A stretch of 64,000 nt of DNA, taken from the NCBI RefSeq assembly GCF_017744015.1, contig NZ_JAGHRA010000010.1, forward strand, positions 62,001 to 126,000, in the 5' to 3' direction. Numbering within the stretch: the stretch's first letter is position 1; each line of letters begins with the position of its first letter. The notes under the pieces were generated by a model that saw only the letters and a program-made list of their open reading frames with translations, had not been told where the DNA came from and searched no databases. The DNA is from Paracoccus sp. R12_2. GTDB lineage: Bacteria > Pseudomonadota > Alphaproteobacteria > Rhodobacterales > Rhodobacteraceae. Shown here one piece after another: positions 34,211 to 43,626 of this stretch. Made by a program: the position numbers and the translations under genes.

Positions 34211-36034
34211 TCAATCCTTCCGGCCGAACAGACGTTCAATATCGGACAGGCGCAGCTTGACCCATGTCGGGCGACCGTGGTTGCACTGGCCGGATTTCGG
34301 CGTGCGTTCCATTTCGCGCAGCAGGGCGTTCATTTCGTCCGCGCCCATGCGGCGCCCCGAACGGACCGAGCCGTGGCAGGCCATCGATGACAGCACCGCA
34401 TCGATGCGCGCGCGCAGCCGGTCTGTGCTGCCCTGATCCGACAGATCGTCCAGAATGTCGCGGATCAGCGCGGCGGCATTCAGTCGTGTCAGCATGGCGG
34501 GCGCTTCGCGCACGGCGATTGCGCCGCTGCCGAATGCCTCGATCACAAGGCCCAGATCGGCAAGTTCATCGGCGATTGACAGCAGCCGGACGGCGTCACT
34601 GTCGGGCAGTTCGACGATCTCGGGGATCAGCAGGGCCTGGCTTGCGATGCCGGTCGCGTCGGCCTGCGCCTTCAGCCGTTCATAGACCAGGCGTTCATGC
34701 GCCGCGTGCTGATCGACGATCACCAGCCCGTCCTGCGTCTGGGCGATGATATAATTTTCGTGGATCTGCGCCCGCGCGGCGCCCAGGGGGGCGTCGTCGG
34801 CGAATTCCCGGGGCGTGTCTTCGAACCGGGCCGAAGGCGCTTCGGCAAATCCCGGCTGCGGGTCGGGGGCCTGCAGGTCCAAAGCGGCGCGGACGGCACC
34901 GCCCGAGGGGCGGTAGTCCATCTGATAGGTGCGGGTCGGCCGGTTCGGGGTGTCGGATTCGGGCCGGAACGCGGCCAGCGTCGCGTCGCCCACGGTAGAT
35001 GAGGCCCGATGTCCCGCATTCGCCAGCCCATGCCGCAATCCGCTGACGATCAGTCCGCGCGCGGACTGAGGATCGCGGAACCGCACCTCGGCCTTGGCGG
35101 GGTGGACATTGACGTCGACCAGCTGCGGATCGCAGGTCAGGTACAGAACTGCCGCCGGATGCCGCCCCTGCGCAAGCACATCCATGTATCCCGCCCTCAG
35201 CGCCCCGGTCAGCAGCTTGTCGCGCACCGGGCGGCCGTTGACATACAGGTGCTGCGCTATTGCCGCACCGCGGGAATAGGTCGGCAGGGCGGCAAAGCCT
35301 GTCAGGGTCAGACCGTCGCGTTCGGCGTCCAGTGCGATGGTGTTGTCGATAAACTCGGGCCCCATGACGCGGGCCAGTCGCGCCTGCAGCGCGCCGAACA
35401 ACTCGCCCTGTTCGGCGTCGGCGCGAAAGACCTCTCGCCCATCCGCGGTCAGCGTGAACCCGACCCAGGGCTCTGCCATCGCCAGCCGGCGCAGCGTGTC
35501 TGCGACGGCCTGCGTTTCGGCGCGTTCGCTGCGCATGAATTTCAGCCGTGCCGGTGTCGCGAAGAACAGGTCGCGCAGTTCGACCACCGTGCCCGGATTG
35601 CCGGGGGCGGGCCTGACGGAACCGGCCTTGCCCGCAGTCACGGTGATCTGGGCGCCGTCCGCGCCGCGCGCGCGCGATGTGATCGTCAGCCGCCCGACCG
35701 CCCCCAGCGATGGCAGCGCCTCGCCGCGAAAGCCGAAGCTGCGAATGGCCAGAAGATCGCTGCCGTCGATCTTGCTGGTGGCATGGCGGGACAGGGCCAG
35801 CGGCAGATCATCGGGTGTCATGCCGCAACCGTCATCCGCGACGCGGATCAGGCGTTTCCCGCCATCCTCGATGGCGACCTCGATCCGCGATGCGCCTGCG
35901 TCCAGCGCGTTCTCGACCAGTTCCTTGACCGCCGAGGCCGGGCGTTCCACCACCTCGCCCGCCGCGATCCGGTTCGCGGTCGCCTCGTCCAGTTGCCGGA
36001 TGATCGGGCGGATATTGGGGGCATGGCTGTTCAT
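34211..36034 (-). CDS. mutL: DNA mismatch repair protein MutL (endonuclease-type)
   Basis: A 607-residue MutL. The GHKL ATPase domain has KELVENALDAGASRIEV, VADDGCGM and RSFGFRGEALPSLGAVG. The C-terminal dimerisation domain carries the latent endonuclease motif DQHAAHERLVYE, matching DQHA-x2-E-x4-E, together with CHGSVRSG and CNHGRPTWV, the metal-site motifs of MutL from organisms without MutH. Start MNSHAPNIRPIIRQLDE at 36034. It directs strand-specific repair after MutS recognition. Confidence 0.97.
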   Translation of the reverse strand: MNSHAPNIRPIIRQLDEATANRIAAGEVVERPASAVKELVENALDAGASRIEVAIEDGGKRLIRVADDGCGMTPDDLPLALSRHATSKIDGSDLLAIRSFGFRGEALPSLGAVGRLTITSRARGADGAQITVTAGKAGSVRPAPGNPGTVVELRDLFFATPARLKFMRSERAETQAVADTLRRLAMAEPWVGFTLTADGREVFRADAEQGELFGALQARLARVMGPEFIDNTIALDAERDGLTLTGFAALPTYSRGAAIAQHLYVNGRPVRDKLLTGALRAGYMDVLAQGRHPAAVLYLTCDPQLVDVNVHPAKAEVRFRDPQSARGLIVSGLRHGLANAGHRASSTVGDATLAAFRPESDTPNRPTRTYQMDYRPSGGAVRAALDLQAPDPQPGFAEAPSARFEDTPREFADDAPLGAARAQIHENYIIAQTQDGLVIVDQHAAHERLVYERLKAQADATGIASQALLIPEIVELPDSDAVRLLSIADELADLGLVIEAFGSGAIAVREAPAMLTRLNAAALIRDILDDLSDQGSTDRLRARIDAVLSSMACHGSVRSGRRMGADEMNALLREMERTPKSGQCNHGRPTWVKLRLSDIERLFGRKD

Positions 36035-36092
36035 GCCACCAGATTTAGCAAGAAGCGGGCCGTCCCGCCAGCGATTCGGCGGCAAGCGTCGG

Positions 36093-37454
36093 CTAGTTGA
36101 CCGCCGCTTCCGGTTCGGTCTGGCTGGCCTCGGCCTCTTGCCCGGTCGCGCTGTCGTCCAGCCCCTCCGGGCGACCGACCAGAACAAAGCGCAGCTCGTC
36201 CGAACGCAGCAGCCGATCTGCGACGCGTTGGACGTCGCTGGCCGTCACGGCCTCAACCTTGTCGTTACGGGTGTTGACGTAGTCGATCGGAAAACCTGCA
36301 AGCTGCATTCCCGAAAGAATCGACGCGATCTTGCGGTTGCCATCGAAGCGCAGCGGGTATTCGCCGGTCAGATAGGTCTTGGCGTCGTTCAGTTCCTGTT
36401 CGGTCACGCCGTCCTCGGCCATGCGATCCCATTCCTGGCGGATCAGTTGCAGGGCCTGTTCGATATTGGCGTTCGACCCGGCCATACCGCCTTGCCATGT
36501 CTGACCGTAAAGCCCCGTCGCCAGACCGGTCCCGATGCCATAGGTCAGCCCGCGCTTCTCGCGGATCTCGTCCATCAGACGCGAACTGAAACCGCCGCCG
36601 CCAAGGATGTGGTTCGCGACATAGGCTGCGAAATAGTCCGGATCGTCGATTGGCAGGCCCGGCCCGGCGAAGCTGACGATCGTCTGCGGGCTGTCCCAGT
36701 CGATCACCGTGACCCCGCCGCTCAACTGCAGCTCTGCCTGTTCGGGCAGCGGCGCGGTTCCCTTTTCGGGCAACCCGCCAAGAACCTGATCCAGCAGGAC
36801 GCCAAGCTCGTCCGGGGTGATGTCGCCGGCGGCGCCGATCACCACCCTGTCGCGGGCCAGAACGCGGTTCTTGGCCGCGACCAGATCCTTGCGGGTCAAC
36901 GCGGCGTTCGAATCGGCGGTGCCGTTGATCGAGGTTGCATAGGGATGATCGCCCCAGGCCTGCGACGCCATTTCCTTGGCGGCGATGGATTGCGGATCGG
37001 TCGCCTCGGACCGGATGATCGCCTGGACCTGGGCGCGCACCCGTTCGACCGCGTCCTCGTCAAAGCGCGGCTGGGTCAGGGCCTGCGCCAGCAATCCTGC
37101 GGCCTGGTCGCGATTTTCGGTCAGGGCGCGCATCCTGATCGACAGCGCGTCGTCGCTGACATCGAAGGACAGGTCGGCGCCCAGATCCTCGACCGCCTGG
37201 GCGAAGCCGGTTGCATCCAGCTTGCCCGCCCCCTCTTCCAGAAGGCCGGTCATCAGGTTGATCGCGCCGCGCCTGCCCGGTGCTTCCAGGCTGGCGCCGC
37301 CCTGGAAGTCCAGGCTGAGGGCCGTGAAGGGGATCGAGTGATCCTCGACCAGCCAGGCTTCGATGCCGCCGGGTGATGTAACCTTCTGGATGTCGATCGC
37401 GTGGGCCGGAACGGCCAGAACGGCAAGGAACAGGGCAATGGCGGCGCGGATCAT
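36093..37454 (-). CDS. M16-family peptidase-like protein, non-catalytic partner
   Basis: A 453-residue exported protein with a signal peptide (IRAAIALFLAVLAVPAHA). It has the two M16 halves but lacks the HxxEH zinc motif. It keeps the substrate-binding Arg-Tyr segment EKRGLTYGIGTGL and NHILGGGGFSSRLMDEI. This is the inactive subunit expected to pair with the active M16 protein encoded just upstream (4-base overlap), forming a periplasmic heterodimeric clamshell protease. Confidence 0.9.
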   Translation of the reverse strand: MIRAAIALFLAVLAVPAHAIDIQKVTSPGGIEAWLVEDHSIPFTALSLDFQGGASLEAPGRRGAINLMTGLLEEGAGKLDATGFAQAVEDLGADLSFDVSDDALSIRMRALTENRDQAAGLLAQALTQPRFDEDAVERVRAQVQAIIRSEATDPQSIAAKEMASQAWGDHPYATSINGTADSNAALTRKDLVAAKNRVLARDRVVIGAAGDITPDELGVLLDQVLGGLPEKGTAPLPEQAELQLSGGVTVIDWDSPQTIVSFAGPGLPIDDPDYFAAYVANHILGGGGFSSRLMDEIREKRGLTYGIGTGLATGLYGQTWQGGMAGSNANIEQALQLIRQEWDRMAEDGVTEQELNDAKTYLTGEYPLRFDGNRKIASILSGMQLAGFPIDYVNTRNDKVEAVTASDVQRVADRLLRSDELRFVLVGRPEGLDDSATGQEAEASQTEPEAAVN

Positions 37455-38932
37455 TCTTGCACCTCGTCGGCGGTAGTGGCGTTTCGGGCAGGGCGCAGCG
37501 GCGGGCGATCCCCATCGGAGTCAGGGGCACGCGACGCAGGCACGGGTCGCGCGGATTTCGCGGCCCGGTTCTGCGCCGGCGAGGACTTGGCTTGCTGCTG
37601 CGTCTCTTCGGGCAGCAGCCAGCCCGTCACCGTCGCGTCGCTGGTCAACAGATCCTGCGCCGCCGCACGCACATCCTGTGCCGTCACCGATGCCAGGATG
37701 TCGGGCCAGTCGTTCACATCCTCGATGGTCAGCCCCGTGGCCAGACCCTGGCCATAGTCATAGGCACGGCCATGGGCCGAATCGCGGGCATAGATTCGGG
37801 CGGCGCGGATGCGGGTCTTGACCCGTTCCAGATCATCCTCGTCAGGGCCCGCTTCAAGGAATTTCGCAAGGCTCTGATCCAGAAGCTGTTCTGCCTGCTC
37901 GGTCGACATGTCCTGCGCAGGCACCATCGAGATCGAGAAGGTGGTCGGATCGACCGCCAGCCCGTCATAGCCCGCGCCGACCCAGATGGCCTTGCCCGTC
38001 AGTGCCAGTTCGCGGCCCAGGACCGAGGTCTGCATCGACCCGCCCAGAAGTTCGGACAGGACCGTCAGTGCGGCGGCGCGCCGCTGATCGCCCGAATTGC
38101 GTTCCGTCGCCAGATAGCTGCGGATCAGCGTCGGCTGCGCGACGCGCGCATCATGCATCTGCATGCGCCGGGGGGATTTCTGTGCCGGCTCCTGCGGTCG
38201 GACACGCGGTTCTGCCTGCCCCTTTGCAGGGATCGGGCCGTAATATGTTTCGGCAAGTTCGCGGGCCTTTTCGGGCGTCACATCACCGGCAAGGATCAGC
38301 ACGGCCTCGTTCGGCGAATAGTGGCTGTCATACCAGTCGATGGCATCCTCGCGCGTCAGCCCTTCCATCTCTTGACGCCAGCCGATGATCGGGCGGCCAT
38401 AGGGGTGATTGTAGAACTGAACCGCGTCGCGTTCCTCGGAAAACAGGGCCCGCGGATCGCTGTCCACGCGCTGCGCACGTTCCTCCAGTACCACCTGACG
38501 TTCGGCCTGCCAGTCGTCCTCGCCGATCTTCAGGTTCTGCATGCGGTCCGATTCCATCTCCATGACAAGAGGCAGGCGGTCGCTGGCGATGCGCTGAAAA
38601 TAGGCCGTGTAGTCGTAAGAGGTGAAGGCGTTGTCCATGCCGCCATTGGCGGTGACGGTCTTCGACAACTCGCCCGGCTCCAGCTTGTCGGTGCCCTTGA
38701 ACATCAGGTGTTCAAGATAATGCGCGATGCCCGACTTGCCCGGCATCTCGTCGGCGGCGCCGATCTTGTACCAGACCATCTGCACGATGACCGGGGCGCG
38801 GTGATCCTCGATCACAACGGTTTCCAGGCCGTTTGGCAGGGTGAAATGGCTGATTCCCTCGGGCATCTCAGCGAATGCCGGAAATGCGGTGAGGCACAGG
38901 GCCAGTGCGGTGGGCAGGACAGGGTGATGCAT
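37451..38932 (-). CDS. M16-family zinc metallopeptidase, catalytic subunit
   Basis: A 493-residue exported protease. A signal peptide ends near AFPAFA-E. The inverted zinc motif is HYLEH at residues 71-75, with the distal Glu in ERQVVLEERAQR about 76 residues later. The C-terminal ~50 residues are a Pro/Ser/Arg-rich tail outside the M16 fold. AGGAGG precedes the ATG at 38932; a longer frame begins 60 bases earlier without a signal. Substrates are probably periplasmic peptides. Confidence 0.92.
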   Translation of the reverse strand: MHHPVLPTALALCLTAFPAFAEMPEGISHFTLPNGLETVVIEDHRAPVIVQMVWYKIGAADEMPGKSGIAHYLEHLMFKGTDKLEPGELSKTVTANGGMDNAFTSYDYTAYFQRIASDRLPLVMEMESDRMQNLKIGEDDWQAERQVVLEERAQRVDSDPRALFSEERDAVQFYNHPYGRPIIGWRQEMEGLTREDAIDWYDSHYSPNEAVLILAGDVTPEKARELAETYYGPIPAKGQAEPRVRPQEPAQKSPRRMQMHDARVAQPTLIRSYLATERNSGDQRRAAALTVLSELLGGSMQTSVLGRELALTGKAIWVGAGYDGLAVDPTTFSISMVPAQDMSTEQAEQLLDQSLAKFLEAGPDEDDLERVKTRIRAARIYARDSAHGRAYDYGQGLATGLTIEDVNDWPDILASVTAQDVRAAAQDLLTSDATVTGWLLPEETQQQAKSSPAQNRAAKSARPVPASRAPDSDGDRPPLRPARNATTADEVQE

Positions 38933-39139
38933 CCGGGGCTCGACCTCCTCTTTCACGGGCGGAAATCTGAACCGGGGGGCGGTGCGGCGCAAGACGGTCT
39001 CGCGGTATTGTGTGTGTCAAGCCTACCTGCCGGAGCGGGCGCGCCGCCCGCAAATGACCGCCGATATGCGAATTCAGTCTGTTCTTCGCAAGCTATCCGG
39101 CTGACCCGCAGCGCATCGTGCTGCAAGCCTGCGCGACGA

Positions 39140-39661
39140 TCACTCTACTGTGGGGGTCGGAGAGGTCGACGTCCGCGCCCCGGCACGCTGCCAGCGCAGC
39201 TGCTCGGCGCTGGGGTCCAGCGCCATCGGGCGATAGGCGCGCTGATAGACCGAGGTGCCGAACAGCGCCTCCAGCGGACGGCGCGCGTTCCGCGAACGCC
39301 AGCGCAGATCTGCCTCGGCCAGCGTTGTGCGGATGCCGGGATTGTTGCCGCGACGTGATGCGTAGGCGACCAGCGCCTGATCCGAGGCCGCGATGCCCTG
39401 ATCGGCCAAGCGACCGGGATTGCCGCCAAGCGCCGCAACCGCGTCGGCCTGCGGCGTAGGATCGGTGATGTTCGCACCGCCGGGGCTCGGCGTCGGCAAC
39501 ACCGCCAGGTCGGGTGGCATCGACAGGGGTTTGGTCGGCAGGATCGCAAATTCGTCGGGGCTGTTCTGGCCAGACTCGATATTCATCAGACGCGGGTCGC
39601 CGCTGCAGGCCGAAAGCCCGGCCGCTGCCGCAAATCCGATTACCAGCGCGAATGCTCGCAT
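39140..39661 (-). CDS. DUF3035 family lipoprotein
   Basis: A 173-residue protein with a lipoprotein signal: [19 protein letters not shown], lipobox LSAC with Cys19. The mature part has [20 protein letters not shown], the conserved block of DUF3035, a family of alphaproteobacterial lipoproteins of unknown role. AGGGGCAGG precedes the ATG at 39661. It lies 29 bases after lspA, whose product would process this kind of lipoprotein, and upstream of the M16 pair. Confidence 0.82.
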   Translation of the reverse strand: MRAFALVIGFAAAAGLSACSGDPRLMNIESGQNSPDEFAILPTKPLSMPPDLAVLPTPSPGGANITDPTPQADAVAALGGNPGRLADQGIAASDQALVAYASRRGNNPGIRTTLAEADLRWRSRNARRPLEALFGTSVYQRAYRPMALDPSAEQLRWQRAGARTSTSPTPTVE

Positions 39662-39690
39662 CACCTGCCCCTTTATCATTCGCGCCCGTT

Positions 39691-40341
39691 CTAGCCGGAT
39701 TTTTTTCCCCCGTCACGGGGGTTGTCCTTGCCCTGGGCCTGACGACGCGGCTTGCGGGCGGATTTGTCGTCACCGGTCTTGTCCTGTGGCATCAGCACAA
39801 GACCGATCGCCCCCGCGAAGATGGCGATGTCGGCGACATTGAAACTGTACGGGTTCTGCCAGCCAGGCAGCGACATGTTCAGGAAATCCGCGACCGCGCC
39901 ATAGGCCAGTCGGTCGATCACGTTGCCGATCGCGCCGCCGATCAGCAATCCCCCGGCGACGCGGGCAAAGCGGCTGGCGGCGCTGCGCCACAACCACACC
40001 CAGACCCACAGGCAGATCGCCACGGCGATCGCGATCAGCAGCCAGCGCGTGAGATCCTGTTCCGAGGACAGCAGCCCGAAATTCACACCCTGGTTCCATG
40101 CCATCCGCAGGTTCAGCCATGGCGGCAGCACATCCAGATTGCGCAGCTGATCCAGCCGCAGCACATGAACGACCCAGTATTTCAGCAGCTGATCGAACAT
40201 GATGATCGCCACGGCGATCCAGGCGGTCAGCCGCATGTCGCCGCGCTGCGGCGGCTTTGGCTTGCGCGGTCGCCGCGGCGTCCTGGGTTTCGGTGCGGGC
40301 TCGGGCGTTTGCCCGTCCTCGAAAGGCAGTTCCTGTTGCAT
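39691..40341 (-). CDS. lspA: lipoprotein signal peptidase LspA
   Basis: Signal peptidase II, the inner-membrane aspartyl protease that removes prolipoprotein signal peptides. Core motifs are [42 protein letters not shown] (catalytic Asp) and FNVADIAI (second Asp). At 216 residues it is longer than usual (~160), with a Pro/Lys/Arg-rich N-terminal stretch of 35 residues and a basic C-terminal tail. The ATG at 40341 shares its A with the purH stop (TGATG); MRLTAWI at 40236 is an alternative start that removes the extension. Confidence 0.93.
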   Translation of the reverse strand: MQQELPFEDGQTPEPAPKPRTPRRPRKPKPPQRGDMRLTAWIAVAIIMFDQLLKYWVVHVLRLDQLRNLDVLPPWLNLRMAWNQGVNFGLLSSEQDLTRWLLIAIAVAICLWVWVWLWRSAASRFARVAGGLLIGGAIGNVIDRLAYGAVADFLNMSLPGWQNPYSFNVADIAIFAGAIGLVLMPQDKTGDDKSARKPRRQAQGKDNPRDGGKKSG

Positions 40342-41930
40342 CAGTGTCGGAAATGTCGCTGGCCGGTGAAGACCATTGCCAGACCCAGCCGGTCGGCGGC
40401 GGCGATCACCTCGTCGTCCCGCATCGAGCCGCCGGGCTGGATCACCGCCTTGGCGCCGGCCTCGGCCAGCGCCTCGATTCCGTCGGCGAAGGGGAAGAAC
40501 GCATCCGATGCGACCACCGCGCCGATGGTCAGCGGCAAGGGCAGGCCAAGCGCCTCGGCCATGTCTTCGGATTTGCGGCGCCCGATTCGGGTCGAATCGA
40601 CGCGGCTCATCTGCCCCGCGCCGACGCCGACCGTGGCGCGGTCCTTGGCATAGACGATGGCGTTAGACTTGACGTGCTTGGCCACGGTCCAGGCAAAAAG
40701 CATGTCGGCCAGTTCCGCCTCCGAGGGCTGGCGCCGGGTCACGATCTTCAGCGCGTCTACGCCGACATGGCCGTTATCGCGTCCCTGGGCCAGAAATCCG
40801 CCCGCGACCTGACGGAAGGTCATGCCTGCTGCGCGCGGATCGGGCAGGCTGCCTGTCGTCAGCAATCGCAGGTTCTTCTTGGCGGCGAAGATGCGCTTTG
40901 CGTCCTCGTCGGCATCCGGCGCGATCACCACCTCGGTGAAGATCTTCACGATTTCCTCGGCGGTGGCGCCATCCAGAGGTTGGTTCAGCGCGACGATCCC
41001 CCCGAAGGCCGACGTGCGGTCGCAGTCGAAGGCACGCTTGTAGGCATCGATCGCGGTCGTGCCGCGCGCGACGCCGCAGGGATTTGCGTGCTTGATGATC
41101 GCGCAGGCCGGGCCGTCCGCTGGGTCGAATTCGGCCACCAGTTCGAACGCTGCATCGGTGTCGTTGATGTTGTTATAGGACAACTCCTTGCCTTGCCATT
41201 GGCGCGCGGACGCAACGCCGGGACGCGCTTCTCCGGTCACATAGAAGGCTGCTGTCTGATGCGGATTCTCGCCATATCGCAACCCCTGGGCCAGGGTGCC
41301 GGCAAAGGCACGGCGGCGCGGCATTTCCTCGTCGATCGCGTCGGCCATCCAGTTCGAAACCGCCGCGTCATAGGCGGCGGTGCGGGCGTAGGCGATCTGC
41401 GCCTGACGACGGCGGAACTCGTAGGTCGTGCGGTCGTCGTTGTCGTCCAGTTCGGCCAGCAGCGCGTCATAGTCCTGCACGTCCACGATCACCGTAACGA
41501 AGCCGTGATTCTTGGCCGCGGCCCGGATCATCGCGGGACCGCCGATATCGATATTCTCGATGCAATCGTCATAGCCCGCACCGCTGGCGACCGTGGCTTC
41601 GAACGGATACAGGCTCACCACCAGCAGATCGATCGGCCCGATCCCATGGGCCTCCATCGCGGCCAGATGCTCTTGGTTGTCGCGCAGCGCCAAGAGGCCG
41701 CCGTGAACCGCCGGATGCAGCGTCTTCACGCGGCCATCCATCATTTCCGGAAAGCCGGTCACGTCGGCAACGTCGGTCACGGTCAATCCCGCCTCTCGCA
41801 TCGCCTTGGCGCTGCCGCCGGTGGACAGCAGTTCCACGCCTCGCGCCTCCAGCTTGCGGGCGAACTCGATCAGGCCGGTCTTGTCGGACACCGAGATCAG
41901 CGCACGTTTCAGGGCGATGGGATGGGACAT
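40341..41930 (-). CDS. purH: bifunctional AICAR transformylase/IMP cyclohydrolase PurH
   Basis: A 529-residue enzyme for the last two steps of IMP synthesis. The N-terminal MGS-like cyclohydrolase domain has [19 protein letters not shown] and [19 protein letters not shown]. The transformylase part has [45 protein letters not shown] and [16 protein letters not shown] 41930 follows GAGG. It is 192 bases downstream of rsmB on the same strand. Confidence 0.97.
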   Translation of the reverse strand: MSHPIALKRALISVSDKTGLIEFARKLEARGVELLSTGGSAKAMREAGLTVTDVADVTGFPEMMDGRVKTLHPAVHGGLLALRDNQEHLAAMEAHGIGPIDLLVVSLYPFEATVASGAGYDDCIENIDIGGPAMIRAAAKNHGFVTVIVDVQDYDALLAELDDNDDRTTYEFRRRQAQIAYARTAAYDAAVSNWMADAIDEEMPRRRAFAGTLAQGLRYGENPHQTAAFYVTGEARPGVASARQWQGKELSYNNINDTDAAFELVAEFDPADGPACAIIKHANPCGVARGTTAIDAYKRAFDCDRTSAFGGIVALNQPLDGATAEEIVKIFTEVVIAPDADEDAKRIFAAKKNLRLLTTGSLPDPRAAGMTFRQVAGGFLAQGRDNGHVGVDALKIVTRRQPSEAELADMLFAWTVAKHVKSNAIVYAKDRATVGVGAGQMSRVDSTRIGRRKSEDMAEALGLPLPLTIGAVVASDAFFPFADGIEALAEAGAKAVIQPGGSMRDDEVIAAADRLGLAMVFTGQRHFRH

Positions 41931-42122
41931 GGGCAAGCCTCGCATCTGGATTTTGCCGCTCACCTAAACCCGATACAGGCGAAGGTCCAGCGTCGCCGGC
42001 GTCAAGACAATCCGCTGGTCCGGGGTCGGCGGCATGCCTTGGGGTGCAGGTGGGTCAGAAAAACCAGCCGTCTCGGATCACCAGATCCGCCGTGGATCGT
42101 CCTGGCCGCTAATGCCACCCGC

Positions 42123-43376
42123 TCAGCCCCGCCGCAGTCGCGCCATGTAGAACCCGTCCATGCCGCCCAGATCCGACCAGTAATCCGGGCGCAGTCGCAA
42201 CCCGCCTTCGGCTGTGATCCAGTCCGGCTGGATACCCGCGATTTCGGGCGCCTCGACCGTGACACCCGCATGGCGTGACAAGGCGGCGGCGATCTGAGCC
42301 TCGCCTTCGTCCGGCAGCAGCGAGCACACCGCGTAGACAAGGCGTCCACCGGGCGGGATCAACTGCAGCGCATGATCGATCAGCCGTGCCTGCAGATCGA
42401 CCAGTTCCGCGATCCCGGTCCCGTCGCGCAGAAACGGCAGATCGGGATGCCGACGTATGGTGCCGGTGGCCGAGCAGGGGGCGTCCAGCAGCACCGCGTC
42501 GAACGGCGTGTCCGGCCGCCATTCCAGCGCGTCGGCAGTGACCAGTTCCGCCTGCAAACTGCAGCGGCGCAGATTTTCGGAGACCCGCTTCAGGCGCGGG
42601 GCGCTGATATCGACCGCTGTGACATGTGCCCCGGCAGCCGACAGTTGCAGCGTCTTTCCGCCCGGCGCGGCGCACAGATCGGCGATCCGTTCGCCTGGCG
42701 CAGGATCCAGCAGCCGAACCGGCAGCGCGGCGGCGGCATCCTGAACCCACCAATCGCCGGACGCAAACCCCGGCAGGGCGGATACCTGCACAGAACCGCG
42801 CAGCCGCGACGAGCCGGTCGGCAGAACCTCGGCCCCGTCCATTCGCGCGGCGCCGGGCTTCAGGGACAGATCCAACGCGGCGCCGGTCTGATGTGCGGTC
42901 TCGATCCGGCGGGCCGCATCCTCGCCCCATGCCGCCTGCACCCGCTTGCGCAGCCAGTCCGGCATTTGCTGAGGCGGCAGATCCGCCCAGCCCTCGTGGC
43001 GCGCGACCTTGCGCAGGACGGCGTTGACCATGCCCGCGGCGGCCTGACCACGCTTGCCCAGTCCGCGTGTCAGATTGACGGCCGCATCCACCACCCCGTG
43101 GGCTGCGCCGCCCAGTTCCAGCAATTCGACCGTGGCCAGTCGCAGCACATCGGCGACCTGCGGCGCAGGCTTGCGGGCGACGTAGCCTGCCAGAACCGCG
43201 TCGGCGCGATCGTGGTTGCGCAAAGTTTCCGCCGCAAGCCGCGCGGCGCGGGCCTGATCCGAGGGCGTCAGCGCCTTCAGCGCCCCGGCCTGATCCGACA
43301 GCGACACCCCCTCGCGCACGCCCTGAAGCAGTCGCAATGCGCCTTTTCGCGCCTGATCGGACCCCGGCTTTGCCAA
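42123..43376 (-). CDS. rsmB: RsmB/NOP-family rRNA cytosine-C5 methyltransferase
   Basis: A 417-residue protein with an N-terminal NusB-like RNA-binding domain (residues ~5-130, GAAHGVVDAAVNLTRGLG) and a Rossmann methyltransferase domain: ADLCAAPGGKTLQLSA (SAM), VLLDAPCSATGTIRRHPD (motif IV Cys) and AVCSLLPDEGEAQI (motif VI catalytic Cys). Target C967 of 16S rRNA is known for E. coli RsmB. The start is TTG at 43376 with AAGGAAAG upstream. Confidence 0.9.
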   Translation of the reverse strand: MAKPGSDQARKGALRLLQGVREGVSLSDQAGALKALTPSDQARAARLAAETLRNHDRADAVLAGYVARKPAPQVADVLRLATVELLELGGAAHGVVDAAVNLTRGLGKRGQAAAGMVNAVLRKVARHEGWADLPPQQMPDWLRKRVQAAWGEDAARRIETAHQTGAALDLSLKPGAARMDGAEVLPTGSSRLRGSVQVSALPGFASGDWWVQDAAAALPVRLLDPAPGERIADLCAAPGGKTLQLSAAGAHVTAVDISAPRLKRVSENLRRCSLQAELVTADALEWRPDTPFDAVLLDAPCSATGTIRRHPDLPFLRDGTGIAELVDLQARLIDHALQLIPPGGRLVYAVCSLLPDEGEAQIAAALSRHAGVTVEAPEIAGIQPDWITAEGGLRLRPDYWSDLGGMDGFYMARLRRG

Positions 43377-43447
43377 ATCGCTTTCCTTCGCCTAGATGTT
43401 GTTGAATTAGTGACACCGACCCTTAAGCCCAATCGGGGGATGTTTCC

Positions 43448-43624
43448 ATGAATGATCGACCCGATCTTCCGCCCGCCGCGCAACGTGCGCTTGCCGAGGC
43501 CGAAGAACGTCGCAGACAGGCCGCGAAGATGGCGCCACCTCCCGTCGAATACGGCGGGCGCGACGGACCGGAACCGGTGCGCTTTGGCGACTATGAAAAG
43601 AACGGCATCGCGGTGGATTTCTGA
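43448..43624 (+). CDS. DUF1674 protein (SDHAF4-like succinate dehydrogenase assembly factor)
   Basis: A 58-residue protein, MNDRPDLPPAAQRALAEAEE onward, ending in the DUF1674 signature YGGRDGPEPVRFGDYEKNG followed by IAVDF. Mitochondrial members (SDHAF4/Sdh8) bind the flavinylated SdhA subunit and shield it before complex II assembly. GGGGGA precedes the ATG. It lies 2 bases upstream of the amidase gene and is divergent from rsmB. Confidence 0.85.
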   Translation: MNDRPDLPPAAQRALAEAEERRRQAAKMAPPPVEYGGRDGPEPVRFGDYEKNGIAVDF

Positions 43625-43626
43625 TC

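Noticed and set aside
41931-42122. Possible remnant gene between purH and rsmB
   Set aside because: A short minus-strand frame ending in a plausible peptide is interrupted by a stop and has no start or family match; I cannot support a pseudogene.
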